Shown here one piece after another: positions 8,505-17,469 of a stretch of 48,422 nt of DNA. The position numbers were made by a program, and so were the translations under genes. The notes under the pieces were generated by a model. The model had not been told where the DNA came from. It did not search any database and worked only from the letters and a program-made list of their open reading frames with translations. Source of the DNA: Pseudomonas morbosilactucae (GTDB lineage: Bacteria; Pseudomonadota; Gammaproteobacteria; Pseudomonadales; Pseudomonadaceae); the NCBI RefSeq assembly GCF_023241715.1, contig NZ_JALQCW010000009.1, forward strand, positions 1 to 48,422. The letters run 5' to 3'. Numbering within the stretch: position 1 is the first letter of the stretch; each line of letters starts with the position of its first letter.

Positions 8505-9110
8505 ATGCCTATCCAATTGCTACCTGAAACCCCTTCGCAGACGGCCGGCCCTTATGTACACATCGGCCTGGCCCTGGCGGCCGCCGGCAACCCGACCCGC
8601 GCGGACGAAATCTGGAACCAGATGGCCAAGCCTGACGCACCGGGGGAGCGCATCGTGCTGATCGGTCGGGTCTTCGACGGTAACGGCCACTTGGTGCGCG
8701 ACTCGTTCCTGGAGGTCTGGCAGGCGAACCACGAAGGGCTCTACGACCCGGTGTTCGATTCGGAAAAGCCCTTCAATAGCTTTGGCCGTACCGCCACCAC
8801 CTTCGATGCCGGTGAGTGGACCCTGAACACGGTCAAACCGGGCGTGGTGAAAAATGCCGCAGGCGTGCCCATGGCGCCGCACATCAACCTGTCGCTGTTT
8901 GCCCGGGGGATCAATATCCACCTGCACACGCGGCTGTATTTCGCCGATGAGCCCGAGGCCAACGCCGCGTGCCCGGTGTTGAATCTGATTGAGCAGCCAC
9001 AGCGTCGTGAAACCCTGCTGGCCCAGTCATGCGAGGTGGATGGCCAGCGCGCCTACCGTTTTGATATCCGCATCCAGGGCGAAGGCGAGACGGTGTTCTT
9101 CGACTTCTGA
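8505..9110 (+). CDS. pcaG: protocatechuate 3,4-dioxygenase alpha subunit
   Basis: Predicted 201-residue alpha subunit, the structural partner of PcaH in the heteromeric dioxygenase. It carries LLPETPSQTAGPYVHIGLA at the N-terminus and the intradiol dioxygenase beta-sandwich core (IGRVFDGNGHLVRDSFLEVW, then TVKPG and MAPHINLSLFARGINIHLHT). Alpha chains lack the complete iron site, as here, but contribute to the substrate pocket. The ATG has GAGGAG ahead and lies 10 bases after pcaH. The unit ends at a GC-rich inverted repeat. The remaining beta-ketoadipate genes (pcaBDC, pcaIJF) are not in this window. Confidence 0.97.
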   Translation: MPIQLLPETPSQTAGPYVHIGLALAAAGNPTRADEIWNQMAKPDAPGERIVLIGRVFDGNGHLVRDSFLEVWQANHEGLYDPVFDSEKPFNSFGRTATTFDAGEWTLNTVKPGVVKNAAGVPMAPHINLSLFARGINIHLHTRLYFADEPEANAACPVLNLIEQPQRRETLLAQSCEVDGQRAYRFDIRIQGEGETVFFDF

Positions 9111-9119
9111 GCCTGGCCT

Positions 9120-9149
9120 GCTCCCACGTCGAGCCATCGACGTGGGAGC
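9120..9149. terminator. inverted repeat between convergent pcaG and aldo-keto reductase genes
   Basis: Thirteen-base perfect arms (GCTCCCACGTCGA / TCGACGTGGGAGC) enclose a 4-base loop GCCA, directly between two convergent stop codons. There is no clear T-run on either side, so it may be a bidirectional but weak intrinsic terminator. Confidence 0.6.
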
Positions 9150-9158
9150 ATCGGCCAC

Positions 9159-10007
9159 CTAGCGGTCGAAGGCATCCCAGACTGGGGCGAAGTCCGGGCT
9201 TACCAGGCGCTGATTCTTCGGCAGCGCAGCAATGACGGCCCGGTCCTCGTCATCCAGCACCAACTCCAGGGCCGCAAGGTTAGCCAGTTGGTTGGCCTGG
9301 CTGCTGGCCTTGGGAATGGCCGAGACGTTGTCCTGATCCAGCAGCCATTTCAAGGCCACTTGGGTCGGCAGCACGCCGTGCTTGGCGGCAATCGCCTGGA
9401 TTTGTGGCACCTCGGAGACTTTGTTGCGGGCCAGCGGCGAGTAGGCGGTGAGCGCCAAGTCATGTTCGCGGGCGTAACCGAGCAGGGCGTTCTGCCCCAG
9501 CAGCACGTGGTACTCCACTTGAATCGCCGACAGCGGCGCCCCCAGTTCTTCCACCACCTTGCGCAACAGCGGCAGCGGGAAGTTGGCCACGCCGATATGC
9601 CGCGCCAGCCCTTGTTCCTTGAACGACACCAGGGTCTCGATGCTGCGCTCCAGGTCCCAGCCTTGGGTCGGCCAATGGATGTGGAACAGGTCGACGTAGT
9701 CGCTGCCCAGGGCTTTCAGGCTGCGCTCCAGGGAATGGCGCATGGCGTCGGGTTGCAGTTGGTCCCACCAGACTTTGGTGGTGACGTGGATCTGTTCCCG
9801 TGGCACGGCGGTGTTGCCGAGGGCGCGGCCCACGGCGTCTTCATTGTTGTAGGCCTGGGCGGTGTCGATGTGCCGGTAACCCAGTTCCAGGGCTTGTTCT
9901 ACGGCGCGGGTGCATTCGTCGCCCAGCATGGGCCAGGTGCCGAGGCCGAGTTTCGGCATGTGCAGGCCGTGGTGAGTCAGAACCGGGCTATGAGCCGGAT
10001 GGGGCAT
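9159..10007 (-). CDS. aldo/keto reductase (DkgB-like)
   Basis: Predicted 282-residue NADPH-dependent AKR with a TIM-barrel fold, closest in look to 2,5-diketo-D-gluconate reductase-type enzymes. The catalytic tetrad is visible as the Asp and Tyr of YRHIDTAQAYNNE, the Lys of VTTKVWWDQ and the His of DLFHIHWP. The cofactor end carries IPKASSQANQLANLAALE. Length is slightly above the DkgB standard because of an N-terminal MPHPAHSPV extension. It is divergent from the IclR gene, with a possible shared operator at 10,050. The physiological carbonyl substrate is not evident. Confidence 0.9.
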   Translation of the reverse strand: MPHPAHSPVLTHHGLHMPKLGLGTWPMLGDECTRAVEQALELGYRHIDTAQAYNNEDAVGRALGNTAVPREQIHVTTKVWWDQLQPDAMRHSLERSLKALGSDYVDLFHIHWPTQGWDLERSIETLVSFKEQGLARHIGVANFPLPLLRKVVEELGAPLSAIQVEYHVLLGQNALLGYAREHDLALTAYSPLARNKVSEVPQIQAIAAKHGVLPTQVALKWLLDQDNVSAIPKASSQANQLANLAALELVLDDEDRAVIAALPKNQRLVSPDFAPVWDAFDR

Positions 10008-10049
10008 GATCGATCTCCTTCAGCGGGGGGCAGGTAACAAGACTGTTCC

Positions 10050-10062
10050 GGAACTTGATTCC
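10050..10062. promoter_or_regulatory. candidate IclR-family operator (GGAACTTGATTCC)
   Basis: A 13-base imperfect dyad between the divergent reductase and IclR genes, preceded by the overlapping palindrome TTCCGGAA. The same pattern (GGAACTGGGTTCT) stands upstream of the dehydrogenase gene at 11,083. This suggests a site read by the IclR protein encoded between them. The assignment is inference from recurrence. Confidence 0.45.
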
Positions 10063-10218
10063 AAAAAAATATACGGGGCGGTGTATCACCCAGCAAGGCG
10101 AGCGGCCTTGGATAATCCTGTGTCGAGGTTTTTCTGGGCGGTAATCGAACCGGGCGCCTGAGCTATCCGATTGCGCCGGTTGCCTCTAGAATCGGCCAAA
10201 TTTCGTGTGGATCCCTCC

Positions 10219-10995
10219 ATGGCCGGCAGTCAAATCGAACGCGTGCTCAGTGTTCTCGAACACCTCACCCAGGACCCTCGCGGGCTGCCCATGCAGACCC
10301 TGGCAGAGCAGTTGGGCATCCCCAAGAGCGCGACCCATCGCTTGTTGGCCGAGCTGGTGCGCCTGGGCTATGTGCGGCAGAACCCAGACAACCTGCGTTA
10401 TCAGTTGTCGACCAAGCTGGTGGCGATGGGGTTCCGTTACCTGGCCAGCAGCGGTGCCGATATCGTGCAGCCGGTGCTTGACCGGCTGGCCCAGGAAACC
10501 GGTGAGCTGGTGCGCCTGGGGGTGATCGAGGGTGAGCGTCAGACCTGGATCGCCAAGTCGCAGGGCGCGCGCTCCGGCCTGCGTTACGACCCGGACATGG
10601 GGCGCGAGGCGCCGTTGTTCTATACCGCTTCCGGGCATGCCTGGCTGGCGACCCTGAGCGATGCCGAGGCCCTGTCCCTGGTGGAGCGCCAGGACGTGGC
10701 GATTGCCGAAGGCCTGGGGCCCAACGCCCCGCGTTCCAACATCGAATTGCTGGAGCGGCTGCGCCTGGCCCGGGAGCAGGGCTATGCCTGGGTCGAGGAA
10801 AGTTCGGCGGTGGGCACCTCGGCGATTGCCGCGGTGGTGCGTCATCCGTTGGATCGTCGGGTGGTGGGCGTGCTCAGCGTCGCAGGGCCCAGTGCCCGGC
10901 TGCCCCAAGCGCGCCTGCATGAGTTGGCGCCGCTGTTGCTGAGCTTCGCCGAAGAACTGTCCGCTGCCAGCCAGGCCTCCGAACTCTTTAGCTGA
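10219..10995 (+). CDS. IclR family transcriptional regulator
   Basis: Predicted 258-residue regulator. The N-terminal winged helix-turn-helix covers about residues 5-70 (IERVLSVLEHLTQDPRGLPM, then TLAEQLGIPKSATHRLLAEL). The C-terminal effector-binding domain includes LGVIEGERQTWIAKSQG and ESSAVGTSAIAAVVRHP. The ATG at 10,219 puts the first helix at the expected distance. The upstream TTG would add 16 non-conserved residues. IclR members commonly control aromatic, quinate or sugar-acid catabolism. The downstream operon (dehydrogenase, isomerase, transporter) is the most likely target, through the repeated GGAACTNGRTTCY box. It is not PcaR or PobR by position, and its ligand is unknown. Confidence 0.9.
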   Translation: MAGSQIERVLSVLEHLTQDPRGLPMQTLAEQLGIPKSATHRLLAELVRLGYVRQNPDNLRYQLSTKLVAMGFRYLASSGADIVQPVLDRLAQETGELVRLGVIEGERQTWIAKSQGARSGLRYDPDMGREAPLFYTASGHAWLATLSDAEALSLVERQDVAIAEGLGPNAPRSNIELLERLRLAREQGYAWVEESSAVGTSAIAAVVRHPLDRRVVGVLSVAGPSARLPQARLHELAPLLLSFAEELSAASQASELFS

Positions 10996-11082
10996 TGACC
11001 TGACTTGGAGTGTCGATGGCCGCTCAGCGTGCAAAGTTGTGCGCTGATCGGACAGTATTTTCTTTGTCTCTTGTGGGAAATT

Positions 11083-11095
11083 GGAACTGGGTTCT
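11083..11095. promoter_or_regulatory. second candidate IclR-family operator (GGAACTGGGTTCT)
   Basis: It matches the box at 10,050 in 10 of 13 positions and lies about 50 bases ahead of the dehydrogenase start, next to an A/T-rich AAATATTGTAAAT stretch that could hold a -10 element. The placement fits control of the three-gene operon that follows. Confidence 0.45.
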
Positions 11096-11144
11096 AAATA
11101 TTGTAAATCCAGCATCCTGATAACAATCACAAGAGGATTTTGCT

Positions 11145-12197
11145 TTGAATTCGCCACTGCGCATTGCCCTGATTGGCGCCGGTAACATGGGGCAGCAGCA
11201 CTATCAACACCTCAAGACCCTTCCCGAAGCCCAGCTCTGTGCCGTTGCCGACCCTGGCTCTCAAGCGGCGGAGCTGGCTGGGCAATGGGATGCTCCTTAC
11301 TTTGCCGATCACTCGGCCATGTTGGCGCAGGCGCGCCCGGACGCGGTGATCATCGCCAACCCCAATACCTTGCACGTAAGCACTGCCCTGGATTGCCTAG
11401 CGGCCGGGGTGCCGGTGCTGCTGGAGAAACCGGTTGGCGTGCATCTGGACGAGGTGCGTGAGCTGGTGGGTGCCTCGAAACTCACCGGGGTGCCGGTGCT
11501 GGTGGGCCACCATCGGCGACACAACCCGCTGATTGCCCGGGCCCACGAACTGGTGCACAGCGGGGCCCTGGGTCGACTGACAACGGTCACCGCCCTCTGG
11601 CAGTTGCAGAAACCCGACAATTATTTCGACATCCCCTGGCGCCGGGAGGCGGGGGCCGGGATGCTCCTGACCAACTTGATCCACGACCTCGACCTGCTGC
11701 GCCACCTGTGTGGCGAGGTGCGCCAGGTCCAGGCCATCACCAGCAACGCGGTGCGCGGCTTTGCCAATGAGGATTGCGCCGCGGTATTGCTGCAGTTCGA
11801 CAGCGGCGCCTTGGGCAGCCTCACCGGTTCCGATGCGGTGGCGGCGCCCTGGAGTTGGGAGCTGGACTCCGGCGAGAACCCGGTGTACCCGCGGCAGGCC
11901 GATCAACCGTGCTACTTGCTGGCCGGTACCGGCGGCGCCTTGAGCATCCCTCAGCTCAAGCGCTGGCATTACGCCGAAGCGGGCGCCGGCTGGCACCAGC
12001 CGTTGCTGAATGTGCAGGAAAGTTTCAGCCGCGACGAAGCCTTGCGCTTGCAGTTGCAGCATTTCATCAAAGTGGCGCGGCGCGAGGTGCTGCCGTTGGT
12101 CAGCGCTGCCGATGCTGCCCGTACCCTGGCCCTGGTCGAAGCGATCCGCGAGGCCGCCCAGACCGGCCGTGCCTGTGCGCCGGCCCTGATTGAGTGA
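11145..12197 (+). CDS. Gfo/Idh/MocA family dehydrogenase
   Basis: Predicted 350-residue NAD(P)-dependent oxidoreductase. The Rossmann motif is IALIGAGNMGQQHY (residues about 6-19). The family signature EKPVGVHLDE, with the catalytic lysine, is near residue 99. The C-terminal half has the GAGMLLTNLIHDLDLLRHLCGE segment with the conserved His/Asp. The start is TTG, chosen because AAGAGGA stands 7 bases ahead and no ATG fits. Family members act on inositols, sugar acids and other cyclic polyols. Just 5 bases separate it from the isomerase-like gene, giving a clear operon. A role in metabolising a quinate-like or cyclitol substrate is inference from the surrounding island. Confidence 0.9.
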   Translation: MNSPLRIALIGAGNMGQQHYQHLKTLPEAQLCAVADPGSQAAELAGQWDAPYFADHSAMLAQARPDAVIIANPNTLHVSTALDCLAAGVPVLLEKPVGVHLDEVRELVGASKLTGVPVLVGHHRRHNPLIARAHELVHSGALGRLTTVTALWQLQKPDNYFDIPWRREAGAGMLLTNLIHDLDLLRHLCGEVRQVQAITSNAVRGFANEDCAAVLLQFDSGALGSLTGSDAVAAPWSWELDSGENPVYPRQADQPCYLLAGTGGALSIPQLKRWHYAEAGAGWHQPLLNVQESFSRDEALRLQLQHFIKVARREVLPLVSAADAARTLALVEAIREAAQTGRACAPALIE

Positions 12198-12202
12198 GAG
12201 CG

Positions 12203-13026
12203 ATGAGCGAACGTATTTTTTCCCTGGCCAGCCTGACGGTGCTGGAGTTGTCCCCGCCGGACATAGTCGAGGTTGCCGCGCGCGCCGGTTACAGCCATGT
12301 GGGCCTGCGCCTGGTGCCGGCCACCGCGGAAGAACATCACTTCCCCTTGGTGGCCGATGCCGAGTTGCGCCGGCAAACCATGGCGCGCCTGCGGGACACC
12401 GGCGTCCGGGTGCTGGATGTGGAAATCCTGCGCCTCAAGCCTGAGACTCGGGTGGCGGATTTCGAGGCCATCCTCGCGGTGGGTGCAGAGTTCGGCGCCA
12501 GTGAGTTGCTGGTGGCGGGCAACGATGCCGACGAGGCGCGCATGACCGACCACTTCGCTGCCCTGTGCGACCTGGCTGCCGGCTACGGTTTACACCCGCA
12601 CCTGGAGTTCATGCCCTGGACCGATGCGCCCAACCTTGAGCGAGCGCTGCGGGTGGTCAAGCATGCCGGGCGTGACAACGGCTGTGTGCTGGTGGATGCC
12701 TTTCATTTCGATCGTTCGGCGTCGAGCCTGGAGGATCTGGCCCGGTCGACCCGGCGCGCCTGCGTTACGCCCAGTTGTGCGATGTGGCCGGCCCGCGGCC
12801 TGCGGACATGCAGGAAATCCTCCGTCAGGCGCGTAACGAGCGGCGTTTCCCCGGGGACGGCGATTGTGATCTGGCGGGGCTTTTGCATTGTTTGCCAGCC
12901 GATTTGCCCCTGAGCCTGGAAATCCCCACAGTGCAATTGTTGCAACAGGGTGTGAGTGCCTTGCAGCGGGCACAAACCGCTCTCGACAAAACACGGGCAT
13001 TATTGGCGAGCATCCAGATGGCCTGA
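12203..13026 (+). pseudogene. sugar phosphate isomerase/epimerase, frameshifted
   Basis: TIM-barrel protein of the xylose-isomerase-like family (IolE/DSD type), intended length about 274 residues. The first 180 residues (FSLASLTVLELSPPDIVEVA ... CVLVDAFHFDRS) are in one frame. After about 12,744 the family-like sequence continues in the next frame (VDPARLRYAQLCDVAGPRP, ending ALLASIQMA at 13,026). One base appears missing in CCCGGTCGAC at 12,741-12,750; an extra G would restore Arg-Val-Asp. As it stands, the original frame stops at 12,913 with a nonsense tail. It may be a true inactivating mutation or a sequence error. It is second in the operon and partner to the dehydrogenase. Confidence 0.85.
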
Positions 13027-13065
13027 TCACGTTCAAGGGTCTATCGCTGTTTGAACCGACCGAGA

Positions 13066-13073
13066 AACAACAA
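13066..13073 (+). promoter_or_regulatory. Hfq/Crc CA motif before the DMT transporter
   Basis: AACAACAA is a perfect match to AAYAAYAA and runs directly into the ribosome binding site AAGGAAG of the transporter gene. This is the position at which Hfq/Crc blocks translation in Pseudomonas. Inferred from sequence. Confidence 0.5.
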
Positions 13074-13082
13074 GGAAGCCCC

Positions 13083-13961
13083 ATGACCGTCAGTACACCT
13101 CTTTCCGGTGTCAATCAGCCCTTGAAGGGCATTCTCCTGGTGGTCGTGGCGACCTTCTTGTTTTCCAGTCACGACGCGCTGTCCAAATACCTCTCGGGTT
13201 TCTACCCCATCGTCATGGTGGTCTGGGCTCGTTACCTGGTGCACACCTTGCTGATGGCCGGGATCTTCCTGCCCCAGTCCGGCTTACGGGTGTTGCGCAC
13301 CAAGCGGCCGTTGCTCCAGGTGGCGCGGGCCTTGTGCTTGCTCAGCACCAGCCTGTTGTTCACCTCGGCGCTGATGTTCATTCCCCTGGCGGAGGCAACG
13401 GCGGTCAACTTCCTGGCGCCGGTGCTGGTCACGGCGCTGTCGGTGCCGCTGTTGGGCGAGCAGGTGACGCGGGGCCAATGGCTGGCGGTGATCTGCGGGT
13501 TTGTCGGGGTGCTGATCGTGGTGCACCCCGGGGGTGATTTGTTCACTCCGGCGGTGCTGCTGCCGTTCTGCTCGGCGCTGTTCTTCTGTTTCTATCAACT
13601 GCTGACCCGCAAGCTGGCCGAGCATGACAGCCCGACCACCAGCAACTTTTTCGCCGGGCTGTGCAACACCCTGCTGATGAGTGCCCTGGTGCCGTTCTTC
13701 TGGCAGATTCCGAGTATTGGCCACGGGGTGTTGATGCTGGCGCTGGGAGCGTGTGGGATGACCGCCCATTTGTTCCTGACCCAGGCCTTTCGCCTGGCGG
13801 CGCCGGCCCTGCTGGCGCCTTTCGGTTATTGCCAGATTGTCTTTGCCGGGCTGCTGGGCTGGTTGCTGTTCAACCACACGCCGGATGCGATTACCCAAGT
13901 GGGTATCGCAGTGATCTGCCTCAGTGGGCTGGCGGCGGCCTGGCAGCAACGCCGCCGCTGA
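13083..13961 (+). CDS. EamA/DMT family transporter
   Basis: Predicted 292-residue inner-membrane permease with about ten hydrophobic helices in two EamA repeats. The first repeat begins at GILLVVVATFLFSSHDALSKYLSG. The conserved PLAEATAVNFLAPVLVTALS and the second-repeat ALLAPFGYCQIVFAGLLGWL are both visible. The start at 13,083 follows AAGGAAG, and upstream in-frame sequence belongs to the isomerase gene read out of frame. It is the third gene after the dehydrogenase and isomerase and is likely the solute carrier of that operon. The direction (import or efflux) and substrate cannot be told from the sequence. It converges with the chemoreceptor gene, with 6 bases between. Confidence 0.88.
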   Translation: MTVSTPLSGVNQPLKGILLVVVATFLFSSHDALSKYLSGFYPIVMVVWARYLVHTLLMAGIFLPQSGLRVLRTKRPLLQVARALCLLSTSLLFTSALMFIPLAEATAVNFLAPVLVTALSVPLLGEQVTRGQWLAVICGFVGVLIVVHPGGDLFTPAVLLPFCSALFFCFYQLLTRKLAEHDSPTTSNFFAGLCNTLLMSALVPFFWQIPSIGHGVLMLALGACGMTAHLFLTQAFRLAAPALLAPFGYCQIVFAGLLGWLLFNHTPDAITQVGIAVICLSGLAAAWQQRRR

Positions 13962-13967
13962 GACGGC

Positions 13968-15590
13968 TCAGAAACGGAAGCGCACCACCAGGTTCTGCAG
14001 CCCCGCTGCTAAGTGCGACAGCTCCTGGCTGGTGGCGTTGGTGCGGGTGGCGGCGTCGGCGCTTTCCAGGGACAGGTCGCGGATGTTCAGCAGGTTGCGG
14101 TCCACTTCACGGGCCACTTGAGCCTGCTCTTCCGAGGCACTGGCGATCACCAGGTTGCGCTCGTGGATCTGCTCCATGGCCCGGGTGATTTCCCCCAGGG
14201 CCAGCCCGGCCTGTTCGGCGATGGACAGGGTCTGGGCCACCCGGTGACTGTTGCCGTGCATGGACTGCACCACGCTGTCGGTGTCGCCCTGGACCCGGCC
14301 GATCATCTGCTCGATTTCCTGGGTCGACTGCTGGGTGCGATGGGCCAGGGCCCGCACTTCATCGGCCACCACGGCAAAGCCACGGCCGGCTTCCCCAGCC
14401 CGCGCGGCCTCGATGGCGGCGTTCAGGGCCAGCAGGTTGGTCTGTTCGGCAATGGCGCGGATCACGTCCAGCACCTTGCCGATTTCCCGTGACTGCTCGG
14501 CCAGGGTCTGCACTTGCTGCAGGGCCGTGCCGACATCGCTGCTCATGGCCTGGATCGAATCCAGGGTCTCGATCACCCGGGCCTGCCCCTGGGTGGCCTG
14601 GGCGGTGGACTGGCGGGTGGTGTCGGAGGTGGACACGGCGTTGCGCGCCACTTCTTCGACGGCCACGGTCATCTCGTTGACCGCTGTCGCCGCTTGCTCG
14701 ATTTCGTTGTGTTGCTGCTGCAGGCGGCTGGAGTCCTGATGGGTGCTCTGGCTCATCTGTTGCGCGGCGGCGGCCAGTTGGGTCGAGGTGCTGCTGATCA
14801 GTTGCAGGGTTTCGCGCAGGCTGGTCTGCATGCTGGCCAGGGCCTTGAGCAGGCGCGCAGTTTCATCACTGCCCTGGCTGTGGATCGGCTGGCTGAGATC
14901 GCCGGCGGCCACTTGCTCGGCCACGCCCACGGCCTGACGGATAGGCACGACGATGCTGCGAATCAGCAGCCAGGCCAGGCACAGGGTCAGCAGGGCGACG
15001 GCCAGCAGAGCGCCGATCACCGTGACTTTGACCTGGGTGTAAAGCGCATCGGCGTGTTGCGCCGACTGGCTGACTTCCTCGGCGGTGAGGTTCATCAGTT
15101 CGGCGAACTGGTCGCCGGTCTGGGTCGAGTAATCCTGGATCTTGCCGTTGAGCAGGGCGGTCATCTCGGCGCTGCGGTTGTCCTGGGACAGGGCTTCGTA
15201 CTGGGCCAGGGCCTGTTGGTAGCTCTTCACCGTGGTGAGGAATTTCTCGTATTGCACCCGGTTGTGATCGCCCACCAGCGGCGCGAACTTGGCCAGGGCC
15301 TGGTCGAGCCAGGCTTGCACCTGGTGCAGGCGGGCAATGGTGCCTTCCAGCACTTTCGGCTCGCGGTTGAGGGCCATGCGCAGGCTTAGCACGCGGATGC
15401 TCAACACGTAGTCGCGCACTTCCCCCAGGTAACGGGTACTGGGCAGGGAAATGTTTTCGGTGTGCTGGCCGGTGGCGCGGACCTCGGCCACTTGCTTGAG
15501 GGCGAACAGCCCCTGCAGCAGGACCAGCAGGGCAATCACGCCGAAGCTGATCACGGCGCGTTTGGCGATGCTCAGGTTACCCAGCGTCAT
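13968..15590 (-). CDS. methyl-accepting chemotaxis protein (4HB ligand domain)
   Basis: Predicted 540-residue chemoreceptor. The first membrane helix is at about residues 10-30 ([20 protein letters not shown]). A periplasmic helical-bundle sensor of about 155 residues follows, then a second helix ([20 protein letters not shown]), a HAMP linker ([20 protein letters not shown]) and the signalling domain. The hairpin tip contains [20 protein letters not shown] and [12 protein letters not shown], so it can couple to CheA/CheW. No C-terminal pentapeptide tether is seen. The location among quinate/protocatechuate genes, and the PcaY-like architecture known from P. putida, suggest sensing of C6-ring carboxylates. 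The ligand remains inference. Confidence 0.93.
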   Translation of the reverse strand: MTLGNLSIAKRAVISFGVIALLVLLQGLFALKQVAEVRATGQHTENISLPSTRYLGEVRDYVLSIRVLSLRMALNREPKVLEGTIARLHQVQAWLDQALAKFAPLVGDHNRVQYEKFLTTVKSYQQALAQYEALSQDNRSAEMTALLNGKIQDYSTQTGDQFAELMNLTAEEVSQSAQHADALYTQVKVTVIGALLAVALLTLCLAWLLIRSIVVPIRQAVGVAEQVAAGDLSQPIHSQGSDETARLLKALASMQTSLRETLQLISSTSTQLAAAAQQMSQSTHQDSSRLQQQHNEIEQAATAVNEMTVAVEEVARNAVSTSDTTRQSTAQATQGQARVIETLDSIQAMSSDVGTALQQVQTLAEQSREIGKVLDVIRAIAEQTNLLALNAAIEAARAGEAGRGFAVVADEVRALAHRTQQSTQEIEQMIGRVQGDTDSVVQSMHGNSHRVAQTLSIAEQAGLALGEITRAMEQIHERNLVIASASEEQAQVAREVDRNLLNIRDLSLESADAATRTNATSQELSHLAAGLQNLVVRFRF

Positions 15591-15639
15591 GGGACGGTCT
15601 CCGAGTGTGGAAAAACAAAAGGGGGAGGGGGGACAGATA

Positions 15640-15669
15640 AAAAAACGCAGGCCCGAAACGGGCCTGCGT
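15640..15669 (-). terminator. intrinsic terminator of the MFS transporter gene
   Basis: Eleven-base perfect arms ACGCAGGCCCG / CGGGCCTGCGT with loop AAA. On the minus strand the hairpin is followed by a run of T (the A-run at 15,639-15,645 on the plus strand). It lies 10 bases past the transporter stop codon. Confidence 0.9.
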
Positions 15670-15679
15670 GAAGGGAGCA

Positions 15680-17026
15680 TCAGTCTTCTACGTGCGGAAT
15701 CTTGCGGGGGGCCATGAAGTACATCCAGATCAGGGCAATGAAGTACATGGCCGGAATCAGGGTGAACAACACGGTGTAGTTGTTGTTGGTGACGGTGAGG
15801 ATGTGGCCGACGATCTGGGTCATGAACATGCCGCCGATGGCTGCGCACATACCGCCGAAACCGAACACCGTACTCATCATGTGCTTGGGCGTGTAGTCCA
15901 TCACCAGGCTCCAGATATTGGCGGTCCAGGCCTGGTGCGCGCCGATCCCCAGGGAGATGGCGAACACTGCCAGCCACAGGCTGGAGGTACCGGCTGCCAT
16001 GATCACGCCGATGATGCAGCAGGCGAACAGGAACATGGAGACCAGGCGGGCCTTGATCGGGTTGAGGCCACGGCCGATCAGGAACGACGAGAGGATGCCG
16101 CCACCGACGCTGCCGAAGTCGGCGGTCAGGTAGATGATGATCAGCGGGATGCCCATCTGGGTCACGTTGATGCCCAGGTTGTACTGCTGGTTGAGGAACG
16201 GTGGCAGCCAGTACAGGTAGAACCAGAACACCGGAGCGGTGATGGCATAGGCCAGGGCGAAGGCCCAGGTACCACGCATGCGCAGGATGCGAGAGAACGG
16301 CACGCGAGCCTGCTCAGGTTCGACTTCTTGCTGGATGTAGTCCAGTTCCGACTGTTTGACGCTTGGGTGATCTTCCGGGTTGAAGTACTTCAGGCCCCAG
16401 AACAGCAGCCAGACGGCGCCCAGGGAGGCCATGCACAGGAACGCGGCTTGCCAGCCCCAGACGTGCAGGATCAGCGGGAGCAGCATCGGCGTGAACATGG
16501 CGCCGACGTTGGTGCCGGCGTTGAAGATGCCGGTGGCCACAGCGCGTTCACCGGCCGGGAACCACAGGCGTGTGGTTTTCACACAGGCCGGGTAGTTGGC
16601 CGCTTCGGTCAGCCCGAGGATGAAGCGGCAGACCATAAAGCCCACGGCTGAGGTGGCGAGGCCGTGAGCGCCGGTGGCCAGGCTCCACAGCAGCACCGCG
16701 AAGAAGAACACGCGCTTGACCCCGACCCGGTCGATCAGGCGGCCCTGCAGCACGAAGCCGATGGCGTAGCCGACCTGGAACCAGAAGTTGATGTTGGCGT
16801 AGTCCATCGCCGTCCAGCTCATTTCCTTGGCCAGGATCGGCTGCATTACGCCCAGGGCGGCGCGGTCGATGTAGTTCAGGGTGGTGGCGAAGAACACCAG
16901 GGCCAGCATGCCCCAGCGGGTCTTGCCGACGGCCATGGCGCCGCGGATCTTGTCGCCGATGCCGCCGTTTGCAGCGCCGAGGCTCGGGGCGATGCGGGAG
17001 CTTTGAGAAGGAATCATGTGTGCCAT
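15680..17026 (-). CDS. MFS anion:cation symporter (ACS family), probable quinate/shikimate-type uptake
   Basis: Predicted 448-residue, 12-helix permease of the major facilitator superfamily. The first helix carries [14 protein letters not shown], a signature of the anion:cation symporter group (hexuronate, galactonate, phthalate-type carriers). Loop 2-3 has the MFS motif [30 protein letters not shown] and [16 protein letters not shown] complete the family pattern. The start MAHMIPSQ was chosen over an upstream one because upstream residues are unlike the family; the second Met at 17,017 is also possible. It is divergent from quiC across a 610-base regulatory gap. Uptake of a hydroaromatic acid feeding QuiC/AroQ is inferred from context. 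Confidence 0.88.
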   Translation of the reverse strand: MAHMIPSQSSRIAPSLGAANGGIGDKIRGAMAVGKTRWGMLALVFFATTLNYIDRAALGVMQPILAKEMSWTAMDYANINFWFQVGYAIGFVLQGRLIDRVGVKRVFFFAVLLWSLATGAHGLATSAVGFMVCRFILGLTEAANYPACVKTTRLWFPAGERAVATGIFNAGTNVGAMFTPMLLPLILHVWGWQAAFLCMASLGAVWLLFWGLKYFNPEDHPSVKQSELDYIQQEVEPEQARVPFSRILRMRGTWAFALAYAITAPVFWFYLYWLPPFLNQQYNLGINVTQMGIPLIIIYLTADFGSVGGGILSSFLIGRGLNPIKARLVSMFLFACCIIGVIMAAGTSSLWLAVFAISLGIGAHQAWTANIWSLVMDYTPKHMMSTVFGFGGMCAAIGGMFMTQIVGHILTVTNNNYTVLFTLIPAMYFIALIWMYFMAPRKIPHVED

Positions 17027-17438
17027 CCGTTCAATGACTGACGAGTGGTAGCTCGTCGGGACTCTAGGTCGCGTGATCAATCGTCAGGTGAGCGGTAGGT
17101 CCGCAGACAGGGCGAGGATTGATCGGCTGAGTGCTTTCGTCGGCGCAAGTACTTGCGGGGATGAAAACGGTCTGTTCAGCGAGCAGGTACGGCTCAGCCC
17201 TGGGGCTTTAGAGCGTCCTTACCGAAGGTGCCGATAGAGGCTGGGCCAGGCGCGAGGCGGATGGGTAAGCAGCAATGCGGGATATGGAGTGCAAGCATGA
17301 GGGTGTACCCGATTTTTGAAATTTTTATGGTCTGTTCTGGGTCTTGGGTGATTGAAGCCGGTGGTTTGTGGGCCGGCTCAATGTGCTGACGATGGTGCGC
17401 AGTGGACGAAAAATCGTCAATTCGCCAATCCGCATTTT

Positions 17439-17453
17439 GTTCGATAATCGAAC
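17439..17453. promoter_or_regulatory. GTTCGATAATCGAAC palindrome (PcaR/IclR-type operator)
   Basis: A perfect 15-base palindrome (7+1+7) upstream of quiC. It differs in one base from the published P. putida PcaR site GTTCGATAATCGCAC. A close copy (GTTCGGTGATCGAAC) lies upstream of aroQ at 22,010. It is probably read by an IclR-family protein such as PcaR (not in this window) or the IclR protein at 10.2 kb. Confidence 0.65.
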
Positions 17454-17458
17454 ACAAA

Positions 17459-17469
17459 ACTAACCGGTT
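17459..17469. promoter_or_regulatory. ACTAACCGGTT box, candidate TetR operator at quiC
   Basis: Core of an imperfect palindrome built on AACCGGTT. The same element with one change (ACTAACTGGTT) sits inside the aroQ promoter at 21,949. The TetR gene directly downstream of quiC is the natural candidate reader. Confidence 0.5.

Noticed and set aside
17194..17457. 87-codon minus-strand open frame in the MFS-quiC gap
   Set aside because: No recognisable protein, no ribosome binding site, and it runs through the candidate operators.
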